Part shown: positions 56,988 to 64,000 of the stretch, piece by piece
Layout of the letters: every line of letters starts with the position of its first letter
How positions within the stretch are numbered: position 1 is the stretch's first letter
Assembly (NCBI GenBank): GCA_964610505.1
Contig: CAZSXU010000003.1
Location: 1 to 64,000 of the forward strand
Direction: 5' to 3'
Length of the DNA stretch: 64,000 nucleotides
From: CAZSXU01 sp964610505
GTDB lineage: Bacteria > Arandabacterota > Arandabacteria > JAGLYR01
Notes under the pieces: model-generated
What the model saw: the letters and a program-made list of their open reading frames with translations, nothing else
The model's database searches: none
Told to the model about the DNA's origin: nothing
Made by a program: the position numbers and the translations under genes

Positions 56988-59320
56988 CTCTGGCCGACAT
57001 GAATCTCGCGGCGAAGGATCTTCTGGATCTCGATCTGGGCTTCTCGCCCGGAGAAGCGCGAGCCCTGGTTGAACGTCTGGGCAGGCGGCCGTCCATAGCG
57101 GAGTCAACGCTGTTCTCCATCATGTGGAGCGAACACTGTTCCTACAAGTCTTCTCGACGCGCCCTTGCCCAGCTTCCGACTCGTGGTGAGCACGTGGTTC
57201 TGGGCCCGGGGGAGGATGCCGGGATCGTTCGAATCGGGGAGTGGGGTGGGCGGGCGTGGTGTCTCGTGATGGCTCACGAGAGCCATAATCACCCGTCACA
57301 GATCGTTCCCGTCGAAGGCGCGGCCACCGGTATTGGCGGAATCGTCCGAGACGTGTACTGCATGGGCGCGGATGTGATCGGTGTCATGGATGCGTTGAGA
57401 TTCGGCGATCCCCAGGGAGACCGGGGAATCGCCACCCGGGAAATCGTGACGGGGGTGGTGGACGGCATCTGGCAGTATGGAAACGCGCTGGGCGTTCCCA
57501 ATGTGGGAGGGGACGTGGCTTTCGACGGCTCCTTCGATGAGAATTGTCTCGTAAACGTGATCGCGCTGGGGCTCGTACCGGAGGACGGGATCGTACGATC
57601 CCGGGTTCCGGAGCAGGCCGAGGGGGAGGCCTACGACGTCATTCTCGTGGGCAAGCCGACGGACGCAAGCGGATTCGGCGGAGCCACGATGGCGTCTAGG
57701 GCGCTGGAGGACGGCGACACTGAACCGGACCGCGGGGCGGTGCAGGTGCCGGATCCTTTCCTGAAGCGGATGCTGACCCTTTCGTCGGCTCAAGTTCTGG
57801 CTCGAGCTCGTGATCTGGCCGCGCCGGTGGGATGGAAAGACCTGGGCGCGGGCGGCATCGCCTGCGCGACGTCTGAGATGGCGGCGGCCGCCGGTTTCGG
57901 AATGCACATCGAACTGGCTTCGGTACCCGTTGCAGAGGAAGGACTTCCGCCTGAAGTCATTGTGTGCTCCGAGACCCAGGAACGATACTGCTGGACGGTT
58001 CCCCGGTGGTTCAGTCCCGAAGTTCTCAGGATCTACAACGAGGTCTACGAGTTGCCACATGTCTATCACGGCGCCCGGGCCTCGATCATCGGCACGGTGA
58101 CCCCCACGGGGCGGTATCGGGTGGAGATGAAAGGGCGGCCCGTCTGTGATGTGCCGGTGGGGATGATCACCGAACCGATACAGGAAGAGAGACGTTGGGT
58201 TCCGTGGCCGGCGCAACCGGTTCGCGCCGAATGGCCTCCCGTTCCGGATCTGAATCAGGCACTGGTCGCGGTCCTCTCATCATTCGACCAATGCGCTAGA
58301 GAATTCGTCTATCATCATTATGATACGGAGGTTAAGGGGTTTGCCGTGGTCCGGCCCGGGGAGGCGGACGCCGGCGTCATCGCTCCCCTTCCGGGGGAGG
58401 CGCTGGGGTTGGCCTTCTCCGTGGACGGGAACCCGCGGTACGGTCGTCTCGACCCCTACCGGGCGGGCGCCCTCGCCGTGGCCGAAGCCATGCGAAACGT
58501 GGCTGCCGTGGGCGCCACACCGTGGGCCCTCACGGACTGCCTCAACTACGGTTCGCCCGAAGAACCGGTGACCTTCGGCGCGTTTCGTGAGGGGGTTCGC
58601 GGAATCGCCGATGCGGCCCGTCGTTTGTGGAGGAAAGGCTCGGCGGAGGAGCCGGTGCCCATCGTCTCGGGCAACGTGAGTTTCTACAACCACTCGACGT
58701 CCGGGGCGGCGGTTGCCCCGAGTCCGATCGTGTGCTGCGCCGGGGTGCTCGAAAACTATGCCGCACACGTGACCCCAAGGCTCAAGAAGGCCGGAAACAG
58801 CGTCTATCTCCTCGGCCCGCGCTACGAAGAGTTGGGTGGGTCCGAGTATCTGAGAATCCTCACGGGCGAGGAATGGGCCCAGGTACCGGAGGTTCGCTTT
58901 GACTCGGAGCGCCGGCGGCTGCACGCGGTCATCGACCTTATCCATGAGGGACTCGTTCGCTCGTGCCACGACATCTCGGCGGGCGGGCTGCTGGTCAGCG
59001 CGGCGGAAATGATGCTGGCCAATGAACCCGAGCTGGCCCTGGGGATGGAATTGCGTGCGGACTCGCTGGATCAGACCTCGAGAGTCGATCTCTGGCTGTT
59101 TTCCGAGTCCCCGGGATTCCTGCTTGAGGTCGAGCCGGGAGACGCTCGGGCGGTGGAGACACGTCTCTCGAATCTCGGCGTCGAAGCGGCGCGAGTGGGC
59201 ATCGTGATTTCTGAAGATTGCCTGGTGGTCGTTCAGGGAGAGTGTGAGCGGGTATCGGTTGCCTACGCCGATCTCCGGTCGAGCGGATCGAAGAAGATCG
59301 AAGAGGCATTCGTCGGATGA
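56981..59320 (+). CDS. purL: Phosphoribosylformylglycinamidine synthase subunit PurL
   Basis: PurL is the ATP-dependent synthetase of the three-part PurLQS enzyme that makes formylglycinamidine ribonucleotide. The 779 residues are the small-PurL form: MWSEHCSYKSSR with the catalytic histidine region, AHESHNHPSQI, GGIVRDVYCMGAD, GNALGVPNVGGDVAFD, and a second half from about residue 450 (YDTEVKGFAVVRP) to the C-terminus. ATG 56981 overlaps purB by 7 bases; the stop overlaps the purQ start (ATGA). A short patch near 58300-58325 uses A/T-ending codons. Confidence 0.96.
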   Translation: MLTLADMNLAAKDLLDLDLGFSPGEARALVERLGRRPSIAESTLFSIMWSEHCSYKSSRRALAQLPTRGEHVVLGPGEDAGIVRIGEWGGRAWCLVMAHESHNHPSQIVPVEGAATGIGGIVRDVYCMGADVIGVMDALRFGDPQGDRGIATREIVTGVVDGIWQYGNALGVPNVGGDVAFDGSFDENCLVNVIALGLVPEDGIVRSRVPEQAEGEAYDVILVGKPTDASGFGGATMASRALEDGDTEPDRGAVQVPDPFLKRMLTLSSAQVLARARDLAAPVGWKDLGAGGIACATSEMAAAAGFGMHIELASVPVAEEGLPPEVIVCSETQERYCWTVPRWFSPEVLRIYNEVYELPHVYHGARASIIGTVTPTGRYRVEMKGRPVCDVPVGMITEPIQEERRWVPWPAQPVRAEWPPVPDLNQALVAVLSSFDQCAREFVYHHYDTEVKGFAVVRPGEADAGVIAPLPGEALGLAFSVDGNPRYGRLDPYRAGALAVAEAMRNVAAVGATPWALTDCLNYGSPEEPVTFGAFREGVRGIADAARRLWRKGSAEEPVPIVSGNVSFYNHSTSGAAVAPSPIVCCAGVLENYAAHVTPRLKKAGNSVYLLGPRYEELGGSEYLRILTGEEWAQVPEVRFDSERRRLHAVIDLIHEGLVRSCHDISAGGLLVSAAEMMLANEPELALGMELRADSLDQTSRVDLWLFSESPGFLLEVEPGDARAVETRLSNLGVEAARVGIVISEDCLVVVQGECERVSVAYADLRSSGSKKIEEAFVG

Positions 59321-60150
59321 ATCCGCAAGGCATCGAGCGTCGAATTGCGGTCCTTGGACTCCCGGGGTCCAACTGTGAGGTCGAGACCCGGTTGGCTCTG
59401 ACGGTTTGCGGCGTCGAGGCCGACATCGTTCGATGGAACGAGGATCCGCACATGATCCTGCAGTACGCCGGGTTCATTCTGCCGGCCGGCTTCAGCTACC
59501 AGGATCGGGTCCGGGCCGGGGCCCTGGCGGCGAAGGAAACCATCGTGGAAATCGTCGGCACGGCCGTCGGCCGGGGCAAGCCGGTGATGGGAATCTGCAA
59601 CGGATGCCAGGTGCTGGTGGAAGCGGGATTGATCCCGGGGACTCACGGCGAAGAGGTGGAAATGGCGGTAGCCCCCAATCGGCGCCCCGGAGGCCGGGGG
59701 TTCTACTGTGGCTGGGTTTTCGTAAAACACGAGGCCGTTCCCGGGCGGTGTTTCTTCACGCGGAATCTCGGGGAGGGGGAAGTTCTGCCCGTTCCCGTCG
59801 CCCATGCCGAAGGGCGATTCACCACGGTGTCGCCGTCGCTGGTGGCGGGACTTCGGGAGAGAGACCAGATCGTGTTCCGGTATTGCGATTCGCGGGGCCG
59901 GGTGAGTGACGATCCCGAGGTCAACCCCAACGGGTCGATGGACAACATTGCCGGGCTGTGCAATCAGCAGGGGAACGTGCTGGCCCTGATGCCCCACCCC
60001 GAGAGGGCGACATGGTTGAGGCAGGTGCCCGAGGGAATGGCCTCGACCTGGGCTGAGCGCAAATCGAGCCGTGCCGGCGACTGGGGGGGGATGGAGGGGG
60101 AGGGTCCCGGGCGCCGGCTCTTCGAGGCGTTTCGACGAGGCGTGGTATGA
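59317..60150 (+). CDS. purQ: Phosphoribosylformylglycinamidine synthase subunit PurQ (glutaminase)
   Basis: PurQ is the class I glutaminase that supplies ammonia to PurL. Seen: the N-terminal VLGLPGSNCEVE, FILPAGFSYQD, the nucleophile Cys94 in GICNGCQVL, and the His-Glu pair in LMPHPERATW. The 277-residue chain is longer than the usual 225-260, mostly through a C-terminal extension of about 35 residues after the HPE motif. It is joined to purL and to the next gene by ATGA overlaps. Confidence 0.95.
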   Translation: MNPQGIERRIAVLGLPGSNCEVETRLALTVCGVEADIVRWNEDPHMILQYAGFILPAGFSYQDRVRAGALAAKETIVEIVGTAVGRGKPVMGICNGCQVLVEAGLIPGTHGEEVEMAVAPNRRPGGRGFYCGWVFVKHEAVPGRCFFTRNLGEGEVLPVPVAHAEGRFTTVSPSLVAGLRERDQIVFRYCDSRGRVSDDPEVNPNGSMDNIAGLCNQQGNVLALMPHPERATWLRQVPEGMASTWAERKSSRAGDWGGMEGEGPGRRLFEAFRRGVV

Positions 60151-60659
60151 ATCCGACGATTGCACTTCGAGTTCGGTTGAAGGTGCCCGACACAACGGCG
60201 CTCAGCACCGAGGATGTCCTGAAGCGGAAGATGGGATACGGAGATCGACTCGAACGATTGGAACGAGAGGACCTGTGGCTGTTTGAAATCGACGCGGAGG
60301 ACTCGGCTCGGGCCGCCGGACGCGTAGGGGAGTGGGCCCGCCGATGCACGGCGCTGGTGAATCCCAACAAGCATCAGTACGACATCGATGCCCCGACCGC
60401 ATGGCCGCCGTCGGGCGCAGTTCGAATTCTTGTCCGTGACCGGGAGGACCTCCGGGCGAGATCGATGGCGGGGTTCCTGAAAACGAGTTTCGGGGCGAAG
60501 GACCTCGTTTCGCTCTCCTTCGGGATTCTCTGGACGGTGATCCCGGGACCGGGGGGCGGTGATGGGTGTTCGCTGGCCGAGGAGATGACCGTCGTCCGAT
60601 CGCAGAGGAGGGGTCTTCTTGCGAATCCCCACTCGCAGACCTACGAGATCTGGGAGTAG
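60147..60659 (+). CDS. purS: PurS-like protein with two PurS domains in one chain
   Basis: PurS (normally about 80 residues) is the small subunit that, as a dimer, bridges PurL and PurQ. This product has 170 residues and two halves of PurS type. The first runs from ALRVRLKVPDTTALSTEDVLKRKMGY to TALVNPNKHQYDI; the second runs from VRILVRDREDLRARSMAGFLKTSFG to GLLANPHSQTYEIW. Each ends with the LANP-xxYEI motif of PurS. The first half lacks the usual G-V-D-P opening. It is coupled to purQ by ATGA and lies 4 bp before purF. Its position in the purLQ-F run supports the role; the duplication is the oddity. Confidence 0.82.
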   Translation: MNPTIALRVRLKVPDTTALSTEDVLKRKMGYGDRLERLEREDLWLFEIDAEDSARAAGRVGEWARRCTALVNPNKHQYDIDAPTAWPPSGAVRILVRDREDLRARSMAGFLKTSFGAKDLVSLSFGILWTVIPGPGGGDGCSLAEEMTVVRSQRRGLLANPHSQTYEIWE

Positions 60660-60663
60660 TCGG

Positions 60664-62211
60664 ATGTGGCAGCCAAGGAGTCGAGGGTTCCGGTCGAATG
60701 CGCCCGGGATGTTTCGCGCCCGGAAAGGAGACGCGCGGGACGTGTGCGGATCCACGCATGGAAAAGGTGCGGAGCATGTGGCGCAGGCGGTGTCCGGTGA
60801 GGAGGACACCTGGAGGGAAGCGTGCGGCCTCTTTGGCGTCCGGGGGGTCGAGAGAGCGTCCGAGTGGTGCTACATGGGGCTGTATGCCCTCCAGCACCGC
60901 GGGCAGGAAAGCGCGGGCATCGTGGTGTCCGACGGTCGAGATTTCCGCGAACATAAAGGGATGGGGCTCGTCTACGATGTGTTCGGCGAAGCCGCGATCC
61001 AGGGGCTTGTCGGTTCCATGGCCATCGGTCACAACCGCTACTCGACGACCGGATCTTCCCTCCCCGCGAACATCCAGCCCTTTTTGATGGATTCCTGGCG
61101 TGGCCGGGTTTGCCTGGCGCACAACGGCAACCTGGTGAACGCGGCCGGAATCCGAAAACGACTGGAAGGAGAGGGATCCATCTTCCAGACGGGAACGGAC
61201 TCGGAGGTGATCGTCCATCTTCTTGCCAAGTCTCGGGCCGAATCTTTTGAAGATGCTCTGGGAGAGGCACTGGCGGAGTTGCGGGGAGCCTATTCCCTTC
61301 TTCTGATGACCCGAGATCGGCTCTTCGGGGTTCGGGACCCCTGGGGATTTCGCCCCCTGTGCATAGGCCGGGTGGGGGACGCCCTGGTGCTTGCCTCGGA
61401 ATCCTGCGCACTGGACGTCGTCGGCGCGGCCTGGGAGCGCGAAGTGGAACCGGGGGAGCTGGTCGTCGTGTCCGAAGGCGGCGTGAGGTCCGTCCGGTTG
61501 GTGCCGGAGGAACAGACGTCGCAGTGCATTTTTGAACTCATCTACTTCTCGCGCCCTGACTCGGTCGTGTTCGGACAGCCCGTGAGCTCGTTCCGTCGGG
61601 AGCTGGGCCGGCGCCTTGCAGCCGAACGGCCCGCCGACGCGGACGTGGTGATCTCCGTACCCGATTCAAGCAACGCCATCGCTCTCGGATACGCGCAGGA
61701 GGCCGGTCTTCCTCTCGAATTCGGGCTTATTCGGAATCACTACATCGGCCGGACTTTCATCTATCCGATTCAGAGCATACGGGCGGCTCGGGCGCGGATC
61801 AAATACAATGCCGTCGGTGAAATCCTGGGAGGGCGGCGAGTGGTGATCGTCGACGACTCCATCGTTCGGGGCACGACCTGCAGGCATTTGATCTCTCTGG
61901 TTCGCAGAGGAGGCGCCAGAGAAGTCCATCTTCGCGTCGGCTCCCCGGCCATCTGTCACCCGTGTTGGTTTGGGATCGATACGCCTCGTACGGAGGATCT
62001 CATCGCGGCCGTTCGTTCGGTCGATGAAATTGCGTCTTTCCTAGGTGTGGATAGCCTGGGATACTTGTCGCTCGAGGGGTTGTTGGACGTCGGCGGCGGC
62101 AGGAGAGGATTTTGCACGGCGTGCTTCGACGGCGCGTATCCCAGGGGGATGCAGGGTCAGCTCGAGGCAGACATGGTCGATCGACCGGCGGGCCTGGTGT
62201 CGGACCGCTAG
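60664..62211 (+). CDS. purF: Amidophosphoribosyltransferase (PurF, Fe-S type)
   Basis: PurF transfers the glutamine amide to PRPP, the first purine step. The mature N-terminus should be the cysteine of ACGLFGV; before it lie 58 residues from ATG 60664 (or 43 from ATG 60709), longer than the 11-residue propeptide of Bacillus PurF. Later motifs: GHNRYSTTG, AHNGNLVN, DPWGFRPL and the PRPP loop VVIVDDSIVRGTT. Cysteines for a 4Fe-4S cluster are in SQCIFELIYF, CHPCWFGID and FCTACF. The start is uncertain; 60664 has a GGGAG at a fair distance. There is a 4-bp gap to the purS-like gene. Confidence 0.93.
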   Translation: MWQPRSRGFRSNAPGMFRARKGDARDVCGSTHGKGAEHVAQAVSGEEDTWREACGLFGVRGVERASEWCYMGLYALQHRGQESAGIVVSDGRDFREHKGMGLVYDVFGEAAIQGLVGSMAIGHNRYSTTGSSLPANIQPFLMDSWRGRVCLAHNGNLVNAAGIRKRLEGEGSIFQTGTDSEVIVHLLAKSRAESFEDALGEALAELRGAYSLLLMTRDRLFGVRDPWGFRPLCIGRVGDALVLASESCALDVVGAAWEREVEPGELVVVSEGGVRSVRLVPEEQTSQCIFELIYFSRPDSVVFGQPVSSFRRELGRRLAAERPADADVVISVPDSSNAIALGYAQEAGLPLEFGLIRNHYIGRTFIYPIQSIRAARARIKYNAVGEILGGRRVVIVDDSIVRGTTCRHLISLVRRGGAREVHLRVGSPAICHPCWFGIDTPRTEDLIAAVRSVDEIASFLGVDSLGYLSLEGLLDVGGGRRGFCTACFDGAYPRGMQGQLEADMVDRPAGLVSDR

Positions 62212-62240
62212 GGGCAAACGGGGGGTGGAGGTGTGGTGGT

Positions 62241-62936
62241 GTGGGCGACAGGGAGAGCTGGATCGGTCGCATGCCCGAAGAGGACCGGCCGCGTGAACGG
62301 GTTCTCTCCGGGAATCTGGAAGAACGTACGACGGCCGAGATTCTGGCCGTGGTCCTGGGAAAGGGAGGGGGCGGACGAAACGTCCTGGCGGTGGCTCATG
62401 ATCTGCTGGCACGATTCGGCAGTCTGAGGGAGCTGGCGCAATCCGGACCCGAAGCACTCCTGGAGGTCCGGGGTATCGGGCCCGCGCAGGCGGCGCGTCT
62501 GGTGGCCACCTGCGAGCTGGGACGGCGTCTCGTTCGCTCAAGGAACGCGCGGCGGACGCAGATTCATTCTCCCGAGGACGTGGCGTCTCTTCTCATGGAG
62601 TCGATGCGAGGCCTCGATCGAGAGCAGTTTCGGGTTGTGCTCGTGGACAGCAAGAACCGAGTGCTCGGGATCGAAACGGTTGCGGTGGGGACGCTCAATG
62701 CTTCCCTGGTTCACCCTCGGGAGGTGCTGAAACCGGGAATCCAGAAGAGTGCCGCGGCACTGGTTCTCGTGCACAACCATCCGACGGGTATCGCCGCCGC
62801 CTCGGAAGAAGACATTCGGCTTACGCGCCGCCTCGTCAACGCGGGGCGAATCGTGGGCATTGAAGTCTTGGATCATGTGATTATCGGAGACGGTGCATAC
62901 GAATCCTTGCGGGAAACGCAGAAGGTTGACTTCTAG
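62241..62936 (+). CDS. radC: RadC family JAB1/MPN domain protein
   Basis: RadC-type proteins are common near DNA-repair genes, but their role is unresolved. The 231 residues hold the N-terminal RPRERVL, a helix-hairpin-helix (VRGIGPAQAARL), DSKNRVLG and the metal motif HNHPTG...SEEDI typical of JAMM domains. GTG 62241 has GGAGG at 9 bases and gives a normal length; ATG 62271 would be shorter by 10 residues. It is followed 57 bp later by mreB. Confidence 0.9.
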   Translation: MGDRESWIGRMPEEDRPRERVLSGNLEERTTAEILAVVLGKGGGGRNVLAVAHDLLARFGSLRELAQSGPEALLEVRGIGPAQAARLVATCELGRRLVRSRNARRTQIHSPEDVASLLMESMRGLDREQFRVVLVDSKNRVLGIETVAVGTLNASLVHPREVLKPGIQKSAAALVLVHNHPTGIAAASEEDIRLTRRLVNAGRIVGIEVLDHVIIGDGAYESLRETQKVDF

Positions 62937-62993
62937 CCGAGGGCGATCCAAGTCCTGGCGGTTTGTCGAGGGCTCGGGCAGGAGGGGAACGAC

Positions 62994-64000
62994 ATGGCAA
63001 CAGGATCATTATCGGGTTGGGTCTCCAACGATATTGCGATTGACCTCGGTACGGCCAACACGCTCGTGTACGTCAAGGGCCGCGGCATCGTTCTGAACGA
63101 ACCCTCCGTCGTGGCCGTCGAGAAGGCCTCCGGCAAGGTGGTGGCGGTGGGCAAAGACGCCAAAGCCATGCTGGGCCGCACGCCGGGAGAGATCGTCGCC
63201 ATTCGACCTCTCAAAGACGGCGTGATTGCGGATTTCGAAATCACCGAAATCATGCTGCGCGAGTTCATCGAACGAGTTCAGAAGAACCGTTTCCTGGCCC
63301 GGCTCGTCAGGCCGCGAATCATCATCTGCGTACCTTCGGGAATTACGGAAGTGGAGAAGCGTGCCGTCCGTGATTCGGCGGAACATGCGGGTGCGCGGGA
63401 AGTCTTCCTGGTGGCCGAGCCCATCGCCGCATCCATCGGCGTGGGTCTCCCGGTCGACAAACCCACCGGGAACATGGTGATCGACATCGGGGGAGGGACG
63501 ACGGAAATCGCGGTCATCGCTCTCTCGGGGATCGTCTGCGAAACCTCCATTCGCGTGGGCGGGGACGAGATGGATGAGGCGATCGTCCAGCACGTGAAGA
63601 AGAACCACAACCTCCTGATCGGGGATCAGACGGCGGAGCTCATCAAGATGAGGATCGGGTCCGGCTACGCGACCGACGAAGAACAATCGATGGAGCTCAA
63701 GGGCCGAGACCTGATTGACGGCATTCCCAAGACCCTGGCGATCACGTCCCCGGAGGTCCGAGAGGCGCTCCAGGAACCGATCGGGGCCATCGTGGAGGCC
63801 GTCAAGGTGTCTCTGGAGCGGACGCCGCCCGAGCTGGCCTCGGACATCGTGGATCGCGGAATCGTCATGACGGGGGGCGGTTCGCTCCTGCAAGGCCTCG
63901 ATCAGCTGTTGCGAGAAGAGACCTCGCTCCCCATCAACGTCGTGGAAGATCCGTTGATTTGCGTGGTTCTCGGGACCGGAAAGATCCTGGACAACATCGA
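62994..64000 (+). CDS. mreB: Rod-shape determining protein MreB (truncated by the window end)
   Basis: Actin-like protein that guides cell-wall synthesis at the inner membrane. It begins SNDIAIDLGTANTLVYVKGRG (phosphate-1 region) and has VIADFEITEIMLREFI, EPIAASIGVGLPV, VIDIGGGTTEIAVIALSG (phosphate-2) and IVMTGGGSLLQGLDQLL (adenosine region). The last visible residues are GKILDNIE; the C-terminus, probably under 20 residues, is beyond position 64000. GGAGGGGAACGAC precedes ATG 62994. mreC, mreD and mrdA usually follow. Confidence 0.97.
   Translation, partial: MATGSLSGWVSNDIAIDLGTANTLVYVKGRGIVLNEPSVVAVEKASGKVVAVGKDAKAMLGRTPGEIVAIRPLKDGVIADFEITEIMLREFIERVQKNRFLARLVRPRIIICVPSGITEVEKRAVRDSAEHAGAREVFLVAEPIAASIGVGLPVDKPTGNMVIDIGGGTTEIAVIALSGIVCETSIRVGGDEMDEAIVQHVKKNHNLLIGDQTAELIKMRIGSGYATDEEQSMELKGRDLIDGIPKTLAITSPEVREALQEPIGAIVEAVKVSLERTPPELASDIVDRGIVMTGGGSLLQGLDQLLREETSLPINVVEDPLICVVLGTGKILDNI

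Noticed and set aside
58296..58326. AT-rich patch in purL with TATCAT-CATT-ATGATA dyad as a regulatory site
   Set aside because: It encodes the conserved Y-DxEVxG region of PurL; codon choice alone explains it, and no promoter-like pair was found.

Overview
The window is GC-rich bacterial DNA from a draft assembly: two runs of exactly 100 N (1348-1447 and 28108-28207) mark scaffold gaps. The organism appears to be a diderm. It has a BamA/TamA-type Omp85 protein, TamB, a PorV/PorQ-like outer-membrane protein, several lipoproteins, apolipoprotein N-acyltransferase, RseP, TatC and MreB. The gene order rplM-rpsI-rpsB-tsf-pyrH-frr-uppS-cdsA-dxr-rseP-(Omp85), the PorV-like protein, receiver-less sigma-54 activators and an Omp85-tamB pair suggest an uncultured lineage of or near the FCB group (Eisenbacteria or Krumholzibacteria-like). 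The phylum is inference; no rRNA or tRNA gene was seen.

Layout. 0-2.7 kb: maf, yjbQ and mtnA, with two tandem-repeat arrays. 2.7-13.7 kb: ribosomal and translation genes (rplM, rpsI, rpsB, tsf, pyrH, frr), then the envelope and isoprenoid run uppS-cdsA-dxr-rseP, an opposite-strand lipoprotein gene and an Omp85 gene. 13.8-20.7 kb: tamB and a 981-residue protein joining an HExxH metallopeptidase domain, a TolB-like propeller and an Omp85-type barrel. 20.7-26.2 kb: pcrA/uvrD and gatCAB. 26.2-36.2 kb: an accessory stretch with a PorV-like protein, an orphan FliG-N-like protein, an unknown membrane protein, a small exported peptide, a 1017-residue TPR-GAF-sigma54 regulator, a LarA-family protein, a glutaminyl-cyclase-like M28 lipoprotein and most of the dispersed repeats. 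36.2-43.1 kb: a PCC-domain protein, purD, purE, a low-molecular-weight phosphatase, rpiB, nrdR, a lipoprotein, tatC and a polyprenyl synthase. 43.1-53.5 kb: rsfS, argS, a PfkB kinase, an unknown two-part protein, a second sigma-54 activator, apgM, lnt, ecfT and truA. 53.6-64 kb: transaldolase, a DegP-like protease, the purine run purB-purL-purQ-purS-purF, radC and a truncated mreB.

How the parts fit. The left half is an envelope-biogenesis neighbourhood: undecaprenyl diphosphate, CDP-diacylglycerol, MEP-pathway isoprenoids, S2P proteolysis, barrel assembly and a TamB-like lipid-transfer conduit lie together. Purine synthesis is split between purDE and purBLQSF, whose genes overlap by 4-7 bases and look translationally coupled. 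Several enzymes carry unusual residues or architectures: DXR with Leu at the position of E. coli His153, ArgS with a degenerate HIGH motif and a large insertion, and PurS as a tandem duplication in one chain.

Two repeat phenomena stand out. First, four tandem arrays (periods 40, 113, 37 and 40 bp, none divisible by three) occur in the window; three of them start inside the end of a gene and repeat that terminus into the flanking intergenic DNA. Second, a composite interspersed repeat combines a palindromic element with 33-bp arms and runs of heptamers related to CTTTCGN. It is confined to intergenic DNA at 26.3, 33.0-33.2 and 35.5-36.1 kb.

Putative sigma-70 promoters recur with a -35 close to TTGACA, a 16-18 bp spacer and a -10 of the form TANNNT; none has been tested.
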